Shown piece by piece: positions 1-11,229 of a stretch of DNA of 64,000 nucleotides. Every line of letters begins with the position of its first letter. The stretch's first letter is position 1. The position numbers and the translations under genes are program-made. Under the pieces are notes generated by a model, which was given only the letters and a program-made list of their open reading frames with translations, was not told the origin of the DNA and searched no databases. This DNA comes from Mesotaenium endlicherianum (lineage: Eukaryota > Streptophyta > Zygnematophyceae > Zygnematales > Mesotaeniaceae): positions 224,964 through 288,963 of the forward strand of contig WELA01006993.1 in the NCBI GenBank assembly GCA_009602735.1, in the 5' to 3' direction.

Positions 1-679
1 CACTGATGCAAGTTTCTCGACAATACAAAAAACAAGCATAACGTCCAGATGGGTGGCAACAAAGGCTTGACCCTTTTGTTTAGAGCCGGGGATGAATTCC
101 CAAAATCTCGGGCAAAAAATCCTGGTATGCAGCAGACTGTCAAATTTGGACACTACACTCAATCCATATGTCCAGAAAGTTACACTAACTAGACAGTAAT
201 TAAATAAGTATCTCGTATCGGAGAAGCTAAGGTACCTAGTAATAATAACTGGCTGACTTTCACTGGCGACAATTTGACCACCATTAGGCCTAAATTATTC
301 CTGAAGCCACCATCTAGCTTCTAAGTGAGGCTATCCTCTTTCATGGTTCACCTAACAAAGTATACCACGCAGCGACATGGTGTTCACATCCACGTTAATC
401 AGCTTTGGCCAGAGTTATGTTAAGCTAGTGTTGGCGTGAGCCACTCTATCAAGACAGTGAGATGCATTATTGTCACATGCTTACTCATCAGAGCACTCAT
501 ATATACAACAGCCTACGATGGTCTCTTCTTCTTAATAGTCCTATTACGTTTATTGGCAGGCTGCCAGTACTAGCATGGGCACAACACTGATATAATACAA
601 ACTGAATTAGCCTTCATGTCCTCCCCCCTGGAGCTTTGCACTAAACAGAGCTTGGCGAGCGCGGCGAGCGTTGCTGGCT

Positions 680-1354
680 TTACTGCATCTTGAAAATCTC
701 TCCAGCCCTTTGGACAAACCCCTGTAGTTTCAGGTGGTGTAGTCGGAAACAGTATATGACGCTGTAGTATCATACCATGAATTTTGAGGTCACTTGCACT
801 GAACCCTGGTCTTCTACCAATGAACGCCTCCTGTCCTGCCAGGGGACCGTCGGTTCAAATCCTCACTGCTTGCCCTGTTGAGAGTCAAGAGCCTGGTAAC
901 TTCCGCATCTAAACTTTTAGTTCTCCCTGATGGAGTCCTGACCTGTTGGTAGTCATCAAAGTGTCCTCTGACCGTGAAGCTTGCTTGACTGGGTGGAGCA
1001 AGAGCAATAGGGGGCTCCTTGTCAAGCTGCACCAGAAGAGGAAGTACATATTAGTACAAGTTCTTCGAATATTCTCAGGTACCAGGAAAGGGACGGAGCA
1101 ATGCAGAAAAAACATACACAAACTGTGGGCATTTTGCGCAAGAAGCCCTGTTGACAATCGAACCGAAATCAATAACAACTATGTATAGAAAGTAAATGAG
1201 GAAGAGCTACCTTTTCAGAGACGTCAAAAGGATTCTCACATGAAGAGTCCTCTCCCCCCAAAGCAAGGGCCAGACCAAGGCCGGCGGGGAGTGCCAACAT
1301 TCCTACAGCCACACCGGCTATGACAGCCTGGTACAATTCTAATCCGCAAAACAT
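680..1354 (-). CDS. Candidate 3' end of an unrecognised host gene, three exons
   Basis: Three minus-strand exons join in phase 0 with good splice signals. Exon 1327-1211 (39 codons) begins after GTACCAG and ends at GAAAAG|GTAGCT. It encodes a hydrophobic segment (AVIAGVAVGMLALPAGLG, then LALALGGE), probably membrane-spanning, followed by an acidic stretch ending NPFDVSEK. Exon 1026-943 (28 codons) follows CTTCTGGTGCAG and ends at CAACAG|GTCAGG; it encodes LDKEPPIALAPPSQAS and then FTVRGHFDDYQQ. Exon 721-680 follows AACTACAG, encodes GFVQRAGEIFKMQ and ends in TAA. An ATG at 1354 would also open the first exon, but upstream exons are more likely and I could not find them. I do not recognise the family; a small membrane or plastid protein is possible. 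The splice sites and phases are seen directly; that this is an expressed gene is inference. Confidence 0.4.
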
Positions 1355-2063
1355 TGTTAACGAAAACTAGGATGGTCCTTTCCAGCAACAGAACTGGCGA
1401 TAGCAAGACTCGTATCGGCCTCTATCAACTCAGAAGGTGAACGAGAAGCTTGGCAACCACACTAATGGAATGTGTTGAGCAAGAATTTGATGTAAGCTCG
1501 TCCGGAGCCGATTTCTGTCATAAATACTTGCACAACCGCTGCTGCTCCTCTCTGGTAGTCGCTTATAAGTACACGAGGAACAGGGTCGTTGACCGAAGGG
1601 CAAGTATTAGAATGCACGAACTTCGAAGGGCATGCATGTCAATAGTGACGACAAGCAGCAATCATTATATACCGGGGCTAAAGACGAGTGGGTAATGAGG
1701 CCCACTGGAGGCAGAATGTGGCCGAGACAGGTGGTAGCAGGCCCCAGAACACGAGATAAATTATTTTTCATATTTTTGACGTTCTAAAATCTATAAAAAA
1801 CGAGAATTGCCTCGACTGAAACCTTGCCGTCGGGAGCAAATGTTTCAGAAAATCGCGCATTCCTTTGAGAAACTGTAGAATGTATATAGGAATATTTTGG
1901 TTCGAATGTTTTCCTCAAACACCAAGAAATATAAACAAATTTTCTAAATAGCGTTGGAAGTTCCAAAAATTCATGGACGTCAGGCCCGGGATGTTCTCGA
2001 AATCAAAAGTTTTGGTCGAACCCTGGGGCCTGGGTGGTAGGGAGGGGCGCCAGCAGGTGGAAA

Positions 2064-2098
2064 ACTCTCGACTCTCGACTCTCGACTCTCGACTCTCG
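2064..2098. repeat. Heptamer tandem repeat (ACTCTCG)5
   Basis: Five perfect head-to-tail copies of ACTCTCG, followed after a short break by a sixth similar copy near 2109. Simple minisatellite, probably slippage-derived. Confidence 0.9.
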
Positions 2099-3204
2099 AT
2101 TGGTCCGCGACTCTCGTGTCTCGGTACTCGTGACCACTTTCGACGCGCCTTTGTGGACCTCTGGGAGCATCTGGGAGTGTGGCTCAAGTTCCTACGACTT
2201 CCGTCAGCTTCTCTTGTCTGTAGTCACGGACCAGATGTAGCCCAAACTAGTTTGAACCTATATGCTACGCGACTCTGATCAGAACTAGCTGGATTGACAT
2301 TTGGAGGTGACATCTTGGTTCAGATCACTGGGATCAACTGGGATGCAGCATAATGCAGTAAAGAGGTATTCAGTGGTGTGTATGCCATTGTACGGTGTGC
2401 ACCGTGTACATTCTGCAAGCATTCAATTCTGCTCAATTCTGCTAGTATTACTGTCGTGACTCGCCAACATGTGTAATGGAAGCTAAACCTCGAGATAGAG
2501 TCACGATCTACAGGTCATGTCGCTAGCGGTCGTGACCATATTTTGACTTGTCATTATGTCCTTTAGGGGGCAGCCGGGTAGCGTGCAGTCGCAGGTCCAT
2601 AGGACTGCAGGCCGGACCCAGGGAGCAGCTGGGAGTGCAATGCAGCCCTGGCCCCTGGGCCCTCACTGTGTGACTGTGCCCTGCAGGGGCACTGAAACTC
2701 GTCAGCTAGACTGAACTCCGAGCCACTCCGAGCAACTCCGAGCTACCCTCAGAGCTAGTGGCCTGCAACTCACTTGCGTCAACTGGCTTAGAGCTTATGG
2801 TCGCCAAGATATAGAGGGGAGTAGTGGGAGTCGAAAGCTGAACGCGGGACGCGGGACTCGGACGTTGGAACTCAACCGCGTGCAAATGTCGTGAGTTACT
2901 GCGTGCTGCTGCGCGCAAGCGCGGGCAGGTGCGGGCAGCTGCGGGCAATTAGGGTCAAATATGGAACTAGCCCTTAAAGATGCAAGACTAGGCTTAAGTA
3001 GCCCTCGCGCAACCCGTGCTCCCAACTTTGGCCAATTTTTTGGGCAAAGTTGCCAAAAACGACATCTACGAGATTTGGGCGCCTGTGCCCAATTTCACTT
3101 TTGCATAATGTGCGCTTTGGGGCACTCAATCCAAAGGAAAGCAACTCACATTTTCCAAACTGTGAGCAGGTCACATTTATGCGTTGTACCGCGTCAAGAG
3201 CTGT

Positions 3205-3234
3205 CAGCTCTCGTCAGAGAGCTGACGAGAGCTG
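3205..3234. repeat. Perfect 12-bp inverted repeat (hairpin)
   Basis: CAGCTCTCGTCA at 3205-3216 is followed by a 6-base loop and its exact reverse complement TGACGAGAGCTG at 3223-3234. The stem is perfect. It is not followed by a T-run, so it does not look like a simple terminator; its role is unknown. Confidence 0.85.
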
Positions 3235-4306
3235 AATCATGCGAGAGTGTGTGAAAGACGAATAAAATCGCCATCGACAACACGCCACTGTACCGGGGAT
3301 CTTCTTGAGCGACGGAAACCGCTTGTGGTACTAGGGGAAAATTTGCAAACGGGAGACTTAAATGGACTGAAAGGAGCCCGGTCGTCAATCGTGTGAAGCC
3401 ATTAGCTACGCGTGCGATCGAAATGACAAAACGTGCGGACGAAGCAAGGGCGCCGACAATTTTTGAAGCATTAAAAAAAGACAGATTTATCAACCAGCTA
3501 AAGATTTATATTCACTGAAAGCAAACAAAAGGCATTAAATCCTACAAGAAGGAGGTTGCAATGGGTGGTTCAAATAGGGTATTGCAGCTACAAAACTTCA
3601 TACAGATCGAAGTTCTCACTCTATTGCTGTAAATTTGTGTGACTAAATACCTCATAATGAGTCATCAACAACAAAAAATGAAAATCAAATTTCCTATGTA
3701 AATTGATTGATACACAAGTACTTGCATACTGGCACTAGGTCTTTGATTTAGGATATGCAAGTCGAAGGTTAATGAACGAAATTACTACGAGGTAGCCCAC
3801 AGAAAGCTACATGTATCCTTTCCTTATATTGGCCTTCACAAAGGCAACACCATCAAGCTTATGATTAAATTGAGACGAAGAAACAAAGCGCCATTTTCTA
3901 CTCAATGATTACTAACTGATCCTTGTCGACCAACAAGTGTCGCCCAAACCACGCACATGATGGATATCAAACTCATATTTCCACAAGCAAAAATGTGCAA
4001 CCCAAAAGTAAAGAACCTAACAACACAATAGTCATCACACATTTAGGAAATGCAAATTAATTATATAATTCACAAATTTAAGAGCACGTCAATTGATCAT
4101 CACAAAATAAATGTTGTGTATAATCTTCTACTTTATGGACATAAAATCCGATCCCCATATCCCGATTCAATATTTGAAACAAAAGAAAAATACGACACAT
4201 TGAACACACATACGCGCACAATGAATATGAATTCCATTGTTAACAATTAATAACCCAAATGAAGGGTTGCATCAACGGTATGGACACTAGAACTTTCCTT
4301 TCCACT

Positions 4307-4309
<3 letters not shown>

Positions 4310-4350
<41 letters not shown>

Positions 4351-4737
4351 NNNNNNNNNNNNNNNNNNNNNNNNNNNNNNNNNNNNNNNNNNNNNNNNNN
4401 NNNNNNNNNNNNNNNNNNNNNNNNNNNNNNNNNNNNNNNNNNNNNNNNNNNNNNNNNNNNNNNNNNNNNNNNNNNNNNNNNNNNNNNNNNNNNNNNNNNN
4501 NNNNNNNNNNNNNNNNNNNNNNNNNNNNNNNNNNNNNNNNNNNNNNNNNNNNNNNNNNNNNNNNNNNNNNNNNNNNNNNNNNNNNNNNNNNNNNNNNNNN
4601 NNNNNNNNNNNNNNNNNNNNNNNNNNNNNNNNNNNNNNNNNNNNNNNNNNNNNNNNNNNNNNNNNNNNNNNNNNNNNNNNNNNNNNNNNNNNNNNNNNNN
4701 NNNNNNNNNNNNNNNNNNNNNNNNNNNNNNNNNNNNN

Positions 4738-4792
<55 letters not shown>
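4310..4792. repeat. CT/CA microsatellite enclosing a 387-base assembly gap
   Basis: A pure (CT)n run at 4310-4350 leads into Ns (4351-4737). The run resumes as (CT)n at 4740-4774 and turns into (CA)n up to about 4792. Assembly broke inside a long dinucleotide tract, so the true length is unknown. Apparent Ser-Leu or Arg-Glu frames across it are only the repeat translated. Confidence 0.97.
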
Positions 4793-4793
<1 letters not shown>

Positions 4794-5402
4794 TGAGGGG
4801 ATTTTTGTCTGAAAGATAGACAAGCTCATATACAAGATTTGTCAGGAGATTCTAGTGTAGGATTTGGACAAACACCACGGGCATGCAAAAAGCACATGAA
4901 ATGGTGAATTTTGTGTTAGTCTTCAAGTTTTTGAAATTTGCGAATGTCTTATTGCTGGTGAGCAAGAGCAAGATTAGCAAGGTATATCCAACAATGAACA
5001 ACTGAGAAAGTCTAGCCTATTTTGAAGTACCAGTGCAGGATGATTAGCAGATGGTCAATCTCAGGCAAATTGCCACATACACATGTGCAAAGGTCGGTTA
5101 CCAGTGATGATGGCTCCTGTGCAGGGATGCATTGACAAATTGACCAGGTCAACAAATTCACATTTGAAGGACCACGGAGAAGTTGACCAGATCGATAACA
5201 CACGTGCTAGAGAGCACCACACGTGCTTTGGTCTTGACGCAGTTGGGCACAACAGTTACTTTTATGTTCCGAAGCCGAACTCGATAGCAAGCTCTGCATA
5301 TGTGAATGAAATTGAGTGAAGTGCTAGACGATAATACAATGGCACTATCTACCTGAGAGTTAAGCACACGTTGGTAGGACCTCCGTTAACTTAGTGCGCA
5401 AG
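4793..5402. other. Unassigned stretch with a dispersed repeat copy at 5083-5250
   Basis: No gene is seen. The segment 5083-5250 resembles 11000-11130 at several points (GTGCAAAGGTCG, TTGACCAGGTCAA against CGACCAGGTCGA, CACGTGCT, then a GTTGGGCAC / GTTAGGCAC end). This is consistent with two diverged copies of one dispersed repeat. The left copy abuts the LTR pair that begins at 5403. Confidence 0.45.
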
Positions 5403-6663
5403 TGTAATGAGTCAGTATAATAAATTATTTATTAATTTTGGAATAGTTGATTATTTCAGTTTGCTTAGCTTTAGCCAATACTCAGTAAAGTGACTCAGTC
5501 GAGAGCAGCACGTTGAAGTCATTTTAAGTGAGCTTGGTGACACATTTTGTGACCCTCAACTACTCGACTTAAGTGGAACCACTGAATTGCCTTGTTATGC
5601 ATATATTGTGATATGCTAAATAAATATCCCATGACACCTTAGACAAATGGCAATTTGGGATGATGGGAGATGGTTGTGGATTTGGTATGCCGAGATCCTA
5701 TCAACAAGGTTAACTCCCGGGTAGGAGGTGCCATTGCACTTGCCGTTGACATATACTCATTCCAAGTACATATGCTAAATTTGTTATTAATTGCGGCATT
5801 TGAAAACGAGGTCAATTTTCTGTACAGACTATGAAGAGAATCTAAGGCTGCAAGCCATTACACGTACTGCTTACTAATCTTGGTTACGTATAAGTTTTAT
5901 TGCTTGCATGATTGACTCGTGAAAACTTATTACGCTAGTTGTGTGTGCTTTTGCTGCTTAATGGATTAACCACAACGACCATTAAACATTATTTAGTAAG
6001 CAATTTTTAAAATATTTTTCGGTTAACTTATTAAGTAACAAAAGACCACACAACTAGCGTAAGCAAAACTCACAAGTCAAATGCAAGTAACGAGCACCAA
6101 TCATGTAATCAGTCCACTCATACACACAAGCAAGATTAGTAAGCAGTTCGTGTAACGGCTTGCAGCTCTGGATTTAGATGTTCCCTCAGAAACATGAATA
6201 GAGTGTTGGCCTCGTTTCCCAATTTGAACTTGATGGCAATGCTTAGCATATGTACATGAATGGGTATACCGTTCAATGGCAAGTGTGATGGCACCGTCTA
6301 CTCACGAGTTAACCACGTTGGTGGTCCACAGCCATCTCCCATCATTTCGGAACGCCATCCGCCTAAGGCGACATTTGGCCCTTCATCTAGATCACACTTA
6401 AATGCTTTACTAGGCAGTTCACTAGTACCACTTAAGGTGGTCGTGTGGTTGTCAAAGAATGTGTCACCACGGTGACTGAAGTTGACCTCAACCTGCTGCT
6501 ACCGGCTAAGTCATTATACTGAATAATACTAGAAGTCCATTATACTCAGTATATTACTAACAGTCCATTACACTGAATATTAACCAAAATTCAACAAACT
6601 GAACTTAATTAACTATTGCAATTAACTGCATAAATATATCTACCAATATATTGATTCATCACA
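5403..6663. repeat. Head-to-head inverted pair of LTR-A copies
   Basis: The left arm (about 5403-5985) is an LTR-A copy in minus orientation and starts TGTAATGAGTCAGTATA. The right arm (about 5986-6663) is a plus-oriented copy and ends ATTGATTCATCACA. LTR-A is the 720-bp LTR of elements A and B. Both arms contain the LTR-A core (for example the block around GGCACC...GAGTTAACCACGTTGG in the right arm and its complement in the left). The arms are old and diverged, and the five bases outside each end do not match. It could be two solo LTRs side by side or a foldback structure. Confidence 0.7.
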
Positions 6664-7575
6664 GAAGTCGATTCATTTCAGCAAGCATCATTGAGTAGTG
6701 TATTTGCCCAACATTTCACTTGGTCATTCATCAATATGGTATATCACAATAGATGCAATACTAGGCCTTTTGTTCCTTCCGCTTAAGATGGTCAGAATGT
6801 GTCAGCCGGTTGACTAGAGTGGACTCAGCCGATCACATTCAGTTGAGTCACTGAATTGAATAATTATTAGCTGATGAATCCCTTCCTTACATTGTAGGCA
6901 AGTTGGTTTATCAGCTGAGATACAAAATCATTACAACAGCAAAAAACGACGATATAAATATTGTAACCAATCCCTTCATAGTCACCATTATAAATTCAGC
7001 ATGATTCATGCAATTACATATGAACATGGTCAGTAAGCACTTTATGTAGTAACTCGCAGTTATAGGTTTTAAAATGTGTATATTGTGCAATGATTGTCCT
7101 CCTCTCGAATGGCTAGTAGTATAGCAATCTTAACACATGCACATGAAATGATTACATTGCTTGAAAATGCATTGGCAAGGTCTACTTGAGACTTAACTTA
7201 TTCGTAGGATCTTGTCTAACCAGCTCCACAACCATCTCTCATCAAATTAGGTCGCCATTCACCTCGTGCGTCAGTTGGCCAATCATGTAACCAACATGTT
7301 AAATAAGTGCATCACTAGGCAATTAGGCACAACTAGTTGGCTCTTAACACTAGATAGCCCACGGTAACTCACATTGTTTGATGCATCTCCTACCTTTACT
7401 CCTGAATTTTTTGTGATCACAGTAGTAGTCCAATCATACAATGAGGCACATATTTGGAAAGCTTACATCACAATCTTGCTAACCATATCTTTTTTTTTAG
7501 AGTGAAAAAATAGAAAAGAATGACATCAAAAAATTTAGCGCCAAAACTGCAAAACTTGGGTCTTCGTATCTCTAT
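6664..7575. other. Unassigned stretch with a very old LTR-A-like remnant at about 6930-7400
   Basis: No gene is seen. Between about 6930 and 7400 the order of short motifs follows LTR-A: an equivalent of TACATGGAATGA, GGCAAG, GAGTTAAC-like, CCATCTCTCATCA, GCCATTCACC, GGCCAATCAT, GCATCACTAGGCAATT. Similarity is weak, so this is probably an ancient copy of the same family. Confidence 0.4.
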
Positions 7576-8317
7576 TGTAAGGGCATAGGTTTGTTAAGTG
7601 CATTTTTGAGTTCCTTGAAAGTATATTTTACTTGCATAGAAGTGTACAATTTATTTTTGTGGTCATTTTGATATCAAATTCATCGATTTTGGTCAAGTAT
7701 TGAGAGAGTTATGGATTTCCAAAGTTTAGTTAATATTGAGGTCGGTTGACGACTGTCCTTAATTTGCGGTGAGCGCGACCGTCGCATTGACTGAAAGCGT
7801 CGAGCGATCTGGCCCGTTAGAGTGAACTCGAACCTTCACGTAAGTTCGGCTGACGCGGAGTGCCGACTAGGTCGATTTACCTAGAAGTTTCGATTTAGCC
7901 TAGCGCTCCTAAGATACAATACTCTAGTAATGTCGATGCATGTATGTGGACGTCAATAGGCCCGGCACGTCAGATGAGACTGATCTGGCCTACTCACGAA
8001 TATTCTTGAAGGGACGATTTGACAAACACTTCAGAAATTCCGTAGCTTCCTCCTAGAGTGGAGCACTTGGGCAGAAAACTATAAATAGGCATAACTTCTT
8101 TGTTTCTTATCAGTTTTCACTTCTGTAATATTCTACGGGTTTGTAATGACAAGGCCTTTCATCCTAGTCCATTTGTGAGCACTTTCTTGCTACTCAAAAT
8201 GCTGAGTAGTTTCCTAAGCTTTTTTAGTGACATGCCGCTGCACTCTTGAGTATAATTGCAACTAGTTCCTTTCCTCGTGAGTCACTACGCTTCCACTAGG
8301 GCACTCTGTCCCTTTCA
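7576..8317 (+). repeat. 5' LTR of element C (family 2)
   Basis: The LTR starts TGTAAGGG and ends CCCTTTCA, giving the short terminal inversion expected of LTRs. A TATA-like box CTATAAATAGG lies at about 8080-8090, which puts likely transcription start about 30 bases later. The LTR is followed after two bases by the primer-binding site. Confidence 0.75.
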
Positions 8318-8319
8318 TT

Positions 8320-8333
8320 TGGTATCGGAGCAG
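8320..8333 (+). promoter_or_regulatory. Primer-binding site of element C (tRNA-iMet type)
   Basis: TGGTATCGGAGCAG directly follows the 5' LTR. It differs by one base from the plant consensus TGGTATCAGAGC, complementary to the 3' end of initiator tRNA-Met. The same variant occurs in element A. Confidence 0.85.
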
Positions 8334-8354
8334 GGCTAGTTTGCATATTATATT

Positions 8355-9337
8355 ATGGAGTCGCAATCGGCAAGTGGAGGAGGCGAACATGTTGAGCATG
8401 TAGAGCGCGTCGAGTAGACAACACCACCTTTGTCAACGGAGCAACAAGAGATGCAGGCGATGTTGAGGCAGATGGCAAACGCAATTGAAGGAGAAGTCTA
8501 CACACAGTTTCAATAAAATATGCGCCAGGAGGTGGAGAGGATGGTGCGAACTGTGATTGGAAACGCCGCTTTGACGAATTCGGCACCTGCACCTGCTATA
8601 CCACCTATCCATGTTCAACCAGTAGTGCAACCAGTTATTCCACCCGCATTGGGAGTGCGTGCGCCTAAGCTTGAAGTGTACACTGGAGAGCGTGGATCGC
8701 CGCCTGTTCATCGATGGATTTTGGAGTGAAGAAGTTTATGGAGTATTCTGCGCTCACGCCTGACAAGCAAGTCGCCTTTGTCATAACTTTGCTGCAGAAG
8801 AGTGCTGGAGCTTGGTATGAGCGAGAAGAGCAGCTGTCTGGAGTTCCTACTACTGTTGATCAGCACTTTGAAGGCTTGAAGAGGCAATTTCAACCTATTG
8901 CACCCGAGGCTACTGCTCGAGACCTATTGGAGCGCCTTCGTCAACGAGGAAGCATTCAAGAATATGTATCGCGCTTCAACGACTTGGTGCTTCAATGTCC
9001 ATCCATGCACGAGTTGGAGATGATGGACAAGTTCAAGAGGGGACTCAAGCCAACTGTGGCCAAGGAAGTTGCGCTCAAGAACCCTACCAATCTTGGAGAA
9101 ATGATGGCATTGGCGACAAGGGTCGACGCTGTGGAGTATACTCAGAGGCAGTGGGGCAGCCACAACTTTGGAGGATATGGACCCTTGGATCTCAGGCGCC
9201 AAGCACGAGTGTTCAAGGTCCAGTACTTATGGAGTTGGGACTTGTCTAGAACCAGCGCAGGCAACATAATTATAAGTCGAGAGCACACTGCTATAATTGT
9301 GGCAAACTTGGACATTTGGCTCGAGACGGTCATGTGA
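8355..9337 (+). pseudogene. gag of element C (fossil)
   Basis: This region encodes the structural Gag polyprotein of the element. From about 8640 it shows the retrotransposon gag capsid core: a block ending KFMEYSALTPDKQVAFV, then AGAWYEREEQLSG, LKRQFQPIAPEATARDLLERL, and EYVSRFNDLVLQCPSM. This matches the Retrotrans_gag family of Ty3/gypsy elements. A CCHC-like zinc-knuckle segment (around 9290-9330) follows near the 3' end. The copy is degraded with a few breaks. Confidence 0.8.
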
Positions 9338-9439
9338 AGGCGAAGCAACCTCAACAACAGCAAAAAGGAGGACGCCAGTAAGCCGTTCTGGGGTGTCTAC
9401 TGGCGTGAAGACGAGAAATCACAAGCCCACCGAGAAGCA

Positions 9440-10005
9440 AAGAACGAGACGTTGACAAGCCTATCATCGTGGAAGGAGTAGTCGACGGCAACAAGGCAAA
9501 GTGTATGGTCGATAGTGGCGCAAGTGCAAACTTTGTGCACAGGAAGCTGGTGAAAGAGTGGCAAATCCCTGTGCAGAAGCATTATGAGCCTAAGGAGGCA
9601 ATTTTGGCGAATGGGCAGAGACTCAAGTGTGGTGCACCTACGGAAGCTATTCACGTGGAAGTAGCGGGGCACGAGAGTACTGAAGTTATGGAGGTGGCAG
9701 AGTTAGGTCACCATGAGGTCATATTGGGCCGACCATGGCTGAGGAAAGCCAACTCTCAAGTGCACTGGAGCACAGGACAAGTGAAGGTCCAAGGGCGCGA
9801 TGGTCAAATGGAGACGGCGAAACAGGTGGAGGTAGATACGACTACAAGTAATTGTCTTTTGTCGAGCCTGCAAGTTAAGAAGTTATGCAGGGCGAATCAG
9901 ATGAAGGAGATGTACCTTGTTTCGGTGGCCCTGGCCAGGTCATCAGATGGAGCAAGCGTGAATTCTAACAGCCTGGAAAATGTACATCGCCGAAGGAGCA
10001 ATTAG
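9440..10005 (+). pseudogene. Retropepsin-like protease region of element C (fossil)
   Basis: The aspartic protease cuts the Gag-Pol polyprotein. The active-site motif reads MVDSGASANFVHRKLV (Asp-Ser-Gly), preceded by VEGVVDGNKAKC-like sequence. The flap/second motif region reads HHEVILGRPWLRKAN. This is the usual Ty3/gypsy protease layout between gag and RT. It is part of a broken element. Confidence 0.8.
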
Positions 10006-10880
10006 TGGTGTCTGATCCCCTTGCTCAGAAGGAGCAGAGTCGAATTGCTCAAGAGAAGAAGCCTGTTGAGATGCCTGCCCAAATTAAGGCGCTGTTGGAG
10101 GAGTTCAAGTGCGTGTTTCCTGAGGAGCTACCTGCAGGATTACCTCCACAGAGAGCTATAGAGCACAAGATTGAGTTGGAATTAGGGAGCAAGCCACCAG
10201 TGAGACCCGCCTATCGTCAATCGTTTGCGGAGTTGGATGAGTTGAAGAAGCAGCTGACAGAGTGAGTGGAGAAGGGATTCATCCGACCCAGCGAGTCTCC
10301 ATTTGCAGCGCCAGTCCTATTTGTGAAGAAGAAGGATGGGACTATGAAGATGTGTGTTGACTACTGGGCACTCAACAAGGTCACCATCAAGTACCCACTT
10401 CCACGAGTGGACGAGTTGATTGACAGGCTTGTCGGGGTAGAGTATTTCTCGAAGATTGATTTGAGGAGTGGCTATCGCCAGGTACGGATTACGGAAGGAG
10501 ACATTCAAAAGACTGCTTTCAGGACTCGCTATGGCTTATTCGAGTTCACAGTCATGCCTTTTGGGGTGACTAATGCACCTGCTACATTCATGGCACTCAT
10601 GAATAGTATCTTCAGACCCTACTTGGACCAGTTTGTGGTGGTATATTTGGACGACATCCTGATCTATTCGAAGACCTTGGAAGAGCATGAGGAGCATCTA
10701 AGGAAGCCTGAAGGTGTTGGAGGTCTTGAGAGATCAGCAGTTATATGGGAAGATGAGCAAGTGCGAGTTCTGTCAAGGAGGTTGAGTTTCTTGGGCACAT
10801 AATGGGAGCTGAAGGAGTCAAGGTGGAGCAGAAGATGGTGCAAGCAGTCAAAGATTGGCCAGTACCTGCTGATATTCATC
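10005..10880 (+). pseudogene. Reverse transcriptase region of element C (fossil)
   Basis: The RT of this Ty3/gypsy element is recognised by ordered motifs: the YRQS / ELDELKKQL start, [61 protein letters not shown], and the catalytic YLDD box in [11 protein letters not shown]. The fossil ends soon after the RT thumb region at about 10880, where unrelated sequence begins. Confidence 0.85.
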
Positions 10881-11229
10881 GATAACCAGATGGTGAGAGC
10901 TGGGTGAAGAAGAACATTGCTCTAAGTGTTGGTCATGGTTGCATGGTGCAAGTTCAGGAGCCTAGGGATGGGTCAACCTTGGTAAGGCTTGTCACCAACA
11001 CACGTGCAAAGGTCGATCGACCATGTTTGCCCGCACGTAAGGAAGGCCACTGACACATCGACCAGGTCGAAGGTACACGTGTTGGAAGGCCACGCACGTG
11101 CTGAGGGACTGACACTGTTAGGCACGACAGCGTAGATGGGTGTAGATCCAGGTCCTGGGGCGTTCTTTGTAGTTAGTTATATTTTTGGGATTTGTTTCAG
11201 TGTGTTGCAGCAAAAAGGGGCACTCTTAA
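10881..11229. other. Non-coding stretch with a dispersed repeat copy at 11000-11130
   Basis: No gene is seen. 11000-11130 resembles 5083-5250 (see that entry). The sequence starts abruptly at the broken end of element C. Confidence 0.4.

Larger units (their letters stand above)
1355..4309. other. Unassigned non-coding stretch
   Basis: I see no convincing gene or mobile element. Open frames are short and carry no domain or motif I recognise. The stretch is moderately GC-rich between about 2000 and 3000, with small tandem motifs (see 2064-2098 and 3205-3234), and AT-rich after 3500. It may hold introns or upstream exons of the minus-strand gene at 680-1354, or old unrecognised repeats. Confidence 0.5.
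7576..10880 (+). mobile_element. Element C: 5' half of a Ty3/gypsy LTR retrotransposon (fossil)
   Basis: Parts in order on the plus strand are a 5' LTR (7576-8317), a tRNA-iMet primer-binding site (8320-8333), gag (about 8355-9337), protease (about 9440-10005) and reverse transcriptase (10005-10880). RNase H, integrase and a 3' LTR are not found downstream, so the copy is incomplete, and the coding parts carry several breaks. The LTR ends TGTAAGGG...CCCTTTCA match the ends of the solo LTR at 11980-12687, so both belong to one family, called family 2 here. No clear age estimate is possible with one LTR; the state of the coding region suggests an old copy. Confidence 0.85.

Noticed and set aside
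820-870. tRNA gene suggested by GGTTCAAATCC
   Set aside because: The bases on either side do not pair as a T-stem and no D or anticodon arm is found.
4259-4819. Ser-Leu and Arg-Glu repeat proteins
   Set aside because: They are translations of the CT microsatellite across an assembly gap.
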